Assembly: GCF_001244735.1 (NCBI RefSeq) | Contig: NZ_LN868937.1 | Coordinates: 293,876-357,875, forward strand | Origin: Bacillus andreraoultii | GTDB lineage: Bacteria; Bacillota; Bacilli; Bacillales; Caldibacillaceae | Length of the DNA: 64,000 nt | Reading direction: 5' to 3' | Part shown: positions 60,588 through 64,000 of the stretch, piece by piece | How the letters are laid out: the number at the start of each line of letters is the position of its first letter | How positions within the stretch are numbered: position 1 is the stretch's first letter | Notes under the pieces: model-generated | Databases searched by the model: none | The model's input: the letters and a program-made list of their open reading frames with translations, nothing else | What the model was told of the DNA's origin: nothing | Translations under genes and position numbers: made by a program

Positions 60588-61365
60588 TCTATGAGCCGAG
60601 TAGTAGAAGTTTAGGAAAAGGTGATTTATAGAACGCGTCTATGAGCCCGAAAAAGAGGGAATCCCGTGAAAAGTGGTTCATAGAAGGCGTCTATGAGCCC
60701 GAAAAAGCAGAAACCCCGTAAAAAGCGGTTCATAGAATTGGTCTATGAGCCCGAAAAAGAGGGAATCCCGTAAAAAGTGGTTCATAGAAATGGTCTATGA
60801 GCCCGAAAAAGCAGAAACCCCGTAAAAAGCGGTTCATAGAAATGGTCTATGAGCCCGAAAAAGCAGAAACCCCGTAAAAAGCGGTTCATAGAAATGGTCT
60901 ATGAGCCCGAAAAAGAGGGAATCCCGTGAAAAGTGGTTCATAGAAATGGTCTATGAGCCCGAAAAAGCGGAAATCCCATGAAAAGTGGTTCATAGAACGC
61001 GTCTATGAGCCCGAAAAAGCAGAAACCCCGTAAAAAGCGGTTCATAGAATTGGTCTATGAGCCCGAAAAAGCAGAAACCCCGTAAAAAGCGGTTCATAGA
61101 ATTGGTCTATGAGCCCGAAAAAGCAGAAACCCCGTAAAAAGCGGTTCATAGAACGCGTCTATGAGCCCGAAAAAGCGGAAATCCCATGAAAAGTGGTTCA
61201 TAGAACGCGTCTATGAGCCCGAAAAAGCAGAAACCCCGTAAAAAGTGGACCATAGAACGCATCTATAAGCCGAATTTAACGGAAATCCTGCAAATAGTAG
61301 ACTATAGAACCTGCCTATAAGCCGAAAATAGCCAAAACCTACACGCCAAAACTCACCGACAATCT
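60588..61365 (+). repeat. 52-bp tandem hairpin array E (15 units)
   Basis: TCTATGAGCC (or variant) starts at 60588, 60638, then every 52 bases from 60690 to 61314. Units run TCTATGAGCC ... GGTTCATAGA; these ends pair over 10 positions with one wobble. Unit interiors alternate between a few variants (AGCAGAAACCCCGTAAAAAG, AGAGGGAATCCCGTGAAAAG), pointing to unit-by-unit duplication. Non-coding; lies between the nucleotidase stop and the terminator at 61407. Confidence 0.93.
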
Positions 61366-61406
61366 CATAAATAGGCAGTATAGTTACCTCAAGCAAGATT
61401 TCACAT

Positions 61407-61440
61407 AAAAAAGGTCGTCGCCACAATAGACGGCCCTTTT
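61407..61440. terminator. Bidirectional terminator-like hairpin after the array
   Basis: AAAAGGTCGTC / GACGGCCCTTTT stem. It could end a nucleotidase transcript that includes the whole array as 3' leader-out; the minus-strand T-run is the better one. Confidence 0.6.
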
Positions 61441-61514
61441 CGAATATACTCGCTAAAATTCCCTAAACCCCACTCCTGCTAAAATCTGCACTTCACAATG
61501 GGTAATTTTCCTCA

Positions 61515-61539
61515 TAAATAAAATATAAATAACCGATAT
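61515..61539 (+). promoter_or_regulatory. Possible SigD promoter of the chemoreceptor gene
   Basis: ACCGATAT at 61532-61539 matches the SigD -10 (GCCGATAT) at 7 of 8 positions. TAAA at 61515-61518 is 13 bases upstream, a little close. It would place the copy-8 element in a ~410-base leader. Confidence 0.4.
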
Positions 61540-61664
61540 AATGTTATACGTAAGAGTTTTACTAAAGGAGATATACTCAAGTTTCTCCAAACTCTTACTT
61601 GAAAAGGGAATTTGCCCAAATTCTCACTAAACCAATCCTAAAAAGATACGCAAGGGTTTTACAT

Positions 61665-61922
61665 GGCTAATAGGAAGGGGCTGTTCGAAAAAGTGATATC
61701 CAAAAAAATCTGATAATCAAGAATGTTTCTATGTCAAGATTTTGAAACAAGAAAAGGGTATCTAGAAATCAAAAATACGACTTTCTGGACAGACAACCCC
61801 TTCCTATACGTATAAGTGCACAAAGAAGGCTCTAGCAGCATGACATCAAGACCGAAAAACTCTCTTTTCGGCGAACTCTAGTCTCTCGCTTCGCCAAGGC
61901 TTGTGCGTCCCTGAGTTTTCTT
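61665..61922 (+). repeat. Dispersed intergenic element, copy 8 (compound, expanded hairpin)
   Basis: GGCTAATAGGAAGGGGCTGT opens a long inverted repeat whose other arm ends ACAACCCCTTCCTA near 61805. The inserted inner arm (AAATCAAAAATACGACTTTC) matches copy 1 in reverse. The rest is the standard 3' half: CGTATAAGTGCACAAAGAAG, GGCGAACTC...CTTCGCC hairpin and GTGCGTCCCTGAGTTTTC. Unlike the others it precedes a gene rather than following one. Confidence 0.75.
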
Positions 61923-61955
61923 TAAAAGGGAATCAATAGAAGGGAAGTATATTCA

Positions 61956-63998
61956 ATGAAGAACAAGCGATTTTTTTCCATCCGCTTTAAGTGGGCAATT
62001 TTTATAAACATCGGTATTTTAATTTCGCTTCTCGTTACGGTTTTATGGATGACAATGACAACAAGTAAAATTATCAAGTCTGATGATTCGAATTTAAATG
62101 AAGCAACCGCCCAACAAGTAGGAAGACAAGTAGATACGGAATTTCAAAGTTTCGAGAGGTCGGCTGAACAGTTGGCTGGGATTGTTGAAGGGCTAGTAAT
62201 GGAAAAAGATGCAATAAAAGCAATCGAAAATGATATGAAACTTGTTCAGGAGAAAAATGACCAGATTTTAGCGGCGTATTATATGGACTTCCAGACGGGT
62301 AAGCTACATATATCCCCTGCAACTGATATCGATATGGATGTTCGTGAATCGGAATCGTATAAAACGCTAGCACAAAAGACGGAAACACAATGGATGGATG
62401 TGTACCAAGATAAAATTTCAGGTCATATGATGACGTCTGTTTTATCACCGGTTGTTGTTAACGGAAGAATGGTCGGTGCGGTTGGGTATGACATTGATCT
62501 ATCAACCATCGACAAGTTAAGAGAGGCGATTGAAAAAGATTCGACTCAGCACATTATTGTGTTAGATGCACAAGGTGTGATTGTTTCTTCCTTTATGAAA
62601 GATGTGGATGGAAAAAATATGCGACCAGCAAATAGTGGAAAAGTAGACGGTGTCGAGGACGTAGATGGAACGGAAAAGTTTAAAGAAACCTATTCATGGG
62701 TGGATGAGGTGTTTGACGGCGTAAAGGCACAATCGATACATTTAGCTGGTGAAGACTATCAGGTGAATGCTGTGAAAATATCCGATATTAATTGGCGGAT
62801 TCTCTCACTCCAACCTAATCGTGTCGTGGAAGGGAAATTAGCGAAAATCCGAAGTTCCGGTTTTCAATCGACACTGATTGGGCTTGTGCTTGGCTTATTT
62901 GTCGCATTTTTTATTGCTCAATCGATAACAAAGATTATCAAAAGATTCCAATCCGTCATTACAAAAACTGCAACGGGTGACCTTGTTACAAAATTCAATG
63001 TGAAGTCAAACGATGAAATTGGTCAACTTGCCGATTCGTTTAATCAAATGTTAGAAAGTTTGCGGGACACACTTTCAAAAGTGAATGACAGCTCGGAACA
63101 AGTGGCAGCTTCATCACAAGAGTTATCCGCGAGTGCCGAAGAGAATACAGCTGCAGCAACTCAAGTGGCTAACTTAATAGCAGATGTGAACGATAAAATT
63201 GAATACCAAGGGAAAAATACAGAAGAAAGTGAACACGCAATTGAAGAAATTACAAAAGAGATTGTAAGTATTGCGGAAAGTGTATCCACTGTGGCAGACT
63301 CTTCCGTTGAAGTAAAAGAACAAGCGCATCTTGGTCATGACTTTGTAGAAAAGCTTAGTAGCCAAATGAATACAATTAAACAAGCGAACAACCAAACGAA
63401 TGAAGTCATTCAACATTTAGAAAATCGATCAGGTGAAATTGGTGAAATCATCCAAGTCATCACCGACATCGCGGACCAAACAAATCTTCTTTCACTCAAT
63501 GCAGCGATTGAAGCGGCAAGGGCGGGTGAACATGGGAAAGGATTTGCGGTTGTTGCTGATGAGGTGCGGAAGTTAGCCGAAAGTTCACGTCAATCGGCAA
63601 AACAAATTTCGGAAATTATTGGATCCATTCAAGGTGATACGAAACGCGTTGCCGATATGATGAATCATGGCAACAAAGAGGTTAATCAAGGGATGCATGT
63701 TGCAACAGAAGCGAGTCGAACATTTAATGGAATTATTGCTGCCATTGAAAAAGTGAACGTGGAAATTGAGGACTTATCGGCTACATCTGAACAACTATCC
63801 GCCAGTGTACAACAAGTGAATGCAGGAATTAAAGAAGTTTCAAATCTAGCTCAAGCTTCTTCCTCAAGTGCAGAGGAAATTGCGGCTGCTACTGAAGAAC
63901 AACTTGCTTCAATAGAGGAAATAACTGCTTCTGCAACAGAATTATCAACGATGGCAGAACGGCTTAAAGATGCGATAAATAAGTTTAAAATTCGATAA
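61956..63998 (+). CDS. Methyl-accepting chemotaxis protein (dCache-type chemoreceptor)
   Basis: 680-aa membrane receptor. TM1 (~13-34), an extracellular ligand domain of dCache type (~40-295; [36 protein letters not shown]), TM2 (~303-325), HAMP (~326-380; [15 protein letters not shown]) and a cytoplasmic signalling domain (~395-680) with the conserved hairpin tip [20 protein letters not shown] followed by [19 protein letters not shown]. It signals to CheA/CheW at the pole; the ligand is unknown. GAAGGGAAG precedes the ATG. The stop lies two bases from the window end. Confidence 0.95.
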   Translation: MKNKRFFSIRFKWAIFINIGILISLLVTVLWMTMTTSKIIKSDDSNLNEATAQQVGRQVDTEFQSFERSAEQLAGIVEGLVMEKDAIKAIENDMKLVQEKNDQILAAYYMDFQTGKLHISPATDIDMDVRESESYKTLAQKTETQWMDVYQDKISGHMMTSVLSPVVVNGRMVGAVGYDIDLSTIDKLREAIEKDSTQHIIVLDAQGVIVSSFMKDVDGKNMRPANSGKVDGVEDVDGTEKFKETYSWVDEVFDGVKAQSIHLAGEDYQVNAVKISDINWRILSLQPNRVVEGKLAKIRSSGFQSTLIGLVLGLFVAFFIAQSITKIIKRFQSVITKTATGDLVTKFNVKSNDEIGQLADSFNQMLESLRDTLSKVNDSSEQVAASSQELSASAEENTAAATQVANLIADVNDKIEYQGKNTEESEHAIEEITKEIVSIAESVSTVADSSVEVKEQAHLGHDFVEKLSSQMNTIKQANNQTNEVIQHLENRSGEIGEIIQVITDIADQTNLLSLNAAIEAARAGEHGKGFAVVADEVRKLAESSRQSAKQISEIIGSIQGDTKRVADMMNHGNKEVNQGMHVATEASRTFNGIIAAIEKVNVEIEDLSATSEQLSASVQQVNAGIKEVSNLAQASSSSAEEIAAATEEQLASIEEITASATELSTMAERLKDAINKFKIR

Positions 63999-64000
63999 AA

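Noticed and set aside
60588-61365. CRISPR array
   Set aside because: The whole 52-bp unit repeats; there are no unique spacers between constant repeats and no cas genes nearby.

Overview
The window comes from a low-GC, endospore-forming, flagellated Bacillaceae relative. It carries the B. subtilis-like order atp operon - ywzB - ywmB - murAA - spoIID - spoIIQ - spoIIID - mbl - flhO - flhP - fabZ - ywpF - ssbB, plus a poly(glycerol phosphate)-type wall teichoic acid (WTA) locus. Start codons are often GTG or TTG with strong GGAGG sites, and Rho-independent terminators are abundant. No tRNA, rRNA, CRISPR array or prophage was seen.

Layout. 1-0.4 kb: C-terminal end of a Vpr-like secreted protease. 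1.1-8.1 kb: complete F1Fo ATP synthase operon atpIBEFHAGDC. 8.2-8.4 kb: a cluster of DnaA boxes. 8.6-20.2 kb: envelope, sporulation and flagellar genes. 20.5-23.4 kb: fabZ, a lipoprotein, ywpF, ssbB and a small coiled-coil gene. 24.5-31.4 kb, mostly minus strand: an ABC-ATPase gene remnant, SNF2 helicase ywqA, a ywqB-like gene without a SWIM motif, a SpoIIM-family membrane protein and gtaB/galU. 33.1-58.7 kb: WTA locus (tagO, tagA, three modular glucosaminidases, an ISLre2-type insertion sequence, tagG, a DUF6270 protein, tagH, a giant multidomain transferase, tagD, tagB and tagF). 58.9-64 kb: a secreted 5'-nucleotidase and a methyl-accepting chemotaxis protein.

How it fits together. TagO and TagA start the WTA linkage unit on undecaprenyl phosphate. 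TagD makes CDP-glycerol, TagB and TagF-type enzymes prime and extend the polymer, and TagG/TagH export it. GtaB would supply UDP-glucose for decoration. The three glucosaminidases share a catalytic end but carry different targeting arrays. Two of them use GW modules, known in other proteins to bind teichoic acids, and GW-like modules are also predicted inside the giant cytoplasmic transferase of the same locus.

Most notable beyond ordinary annotation: (i) five intergenic tandem arrays of unrelated or distantly related sequence all have a period of about 52 bp with inverted-repeat unit ends; (ii) a dispersed structured intergenic element (about 8 copies) begins directly after terminator T-tracts in five cases; (iii) a set of GW-like modules appears to split a GT-B glycosyltransferase domain; (iv) six identical 456-bp coding repeats lie in one autolysin gene; (v) a DnaA-box cluster lies outside oriC; (vi) an insertion sequence has a clear 9-bp target duplication. 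All assignments rest on reading the sequence and remembered family features; no searches were run.
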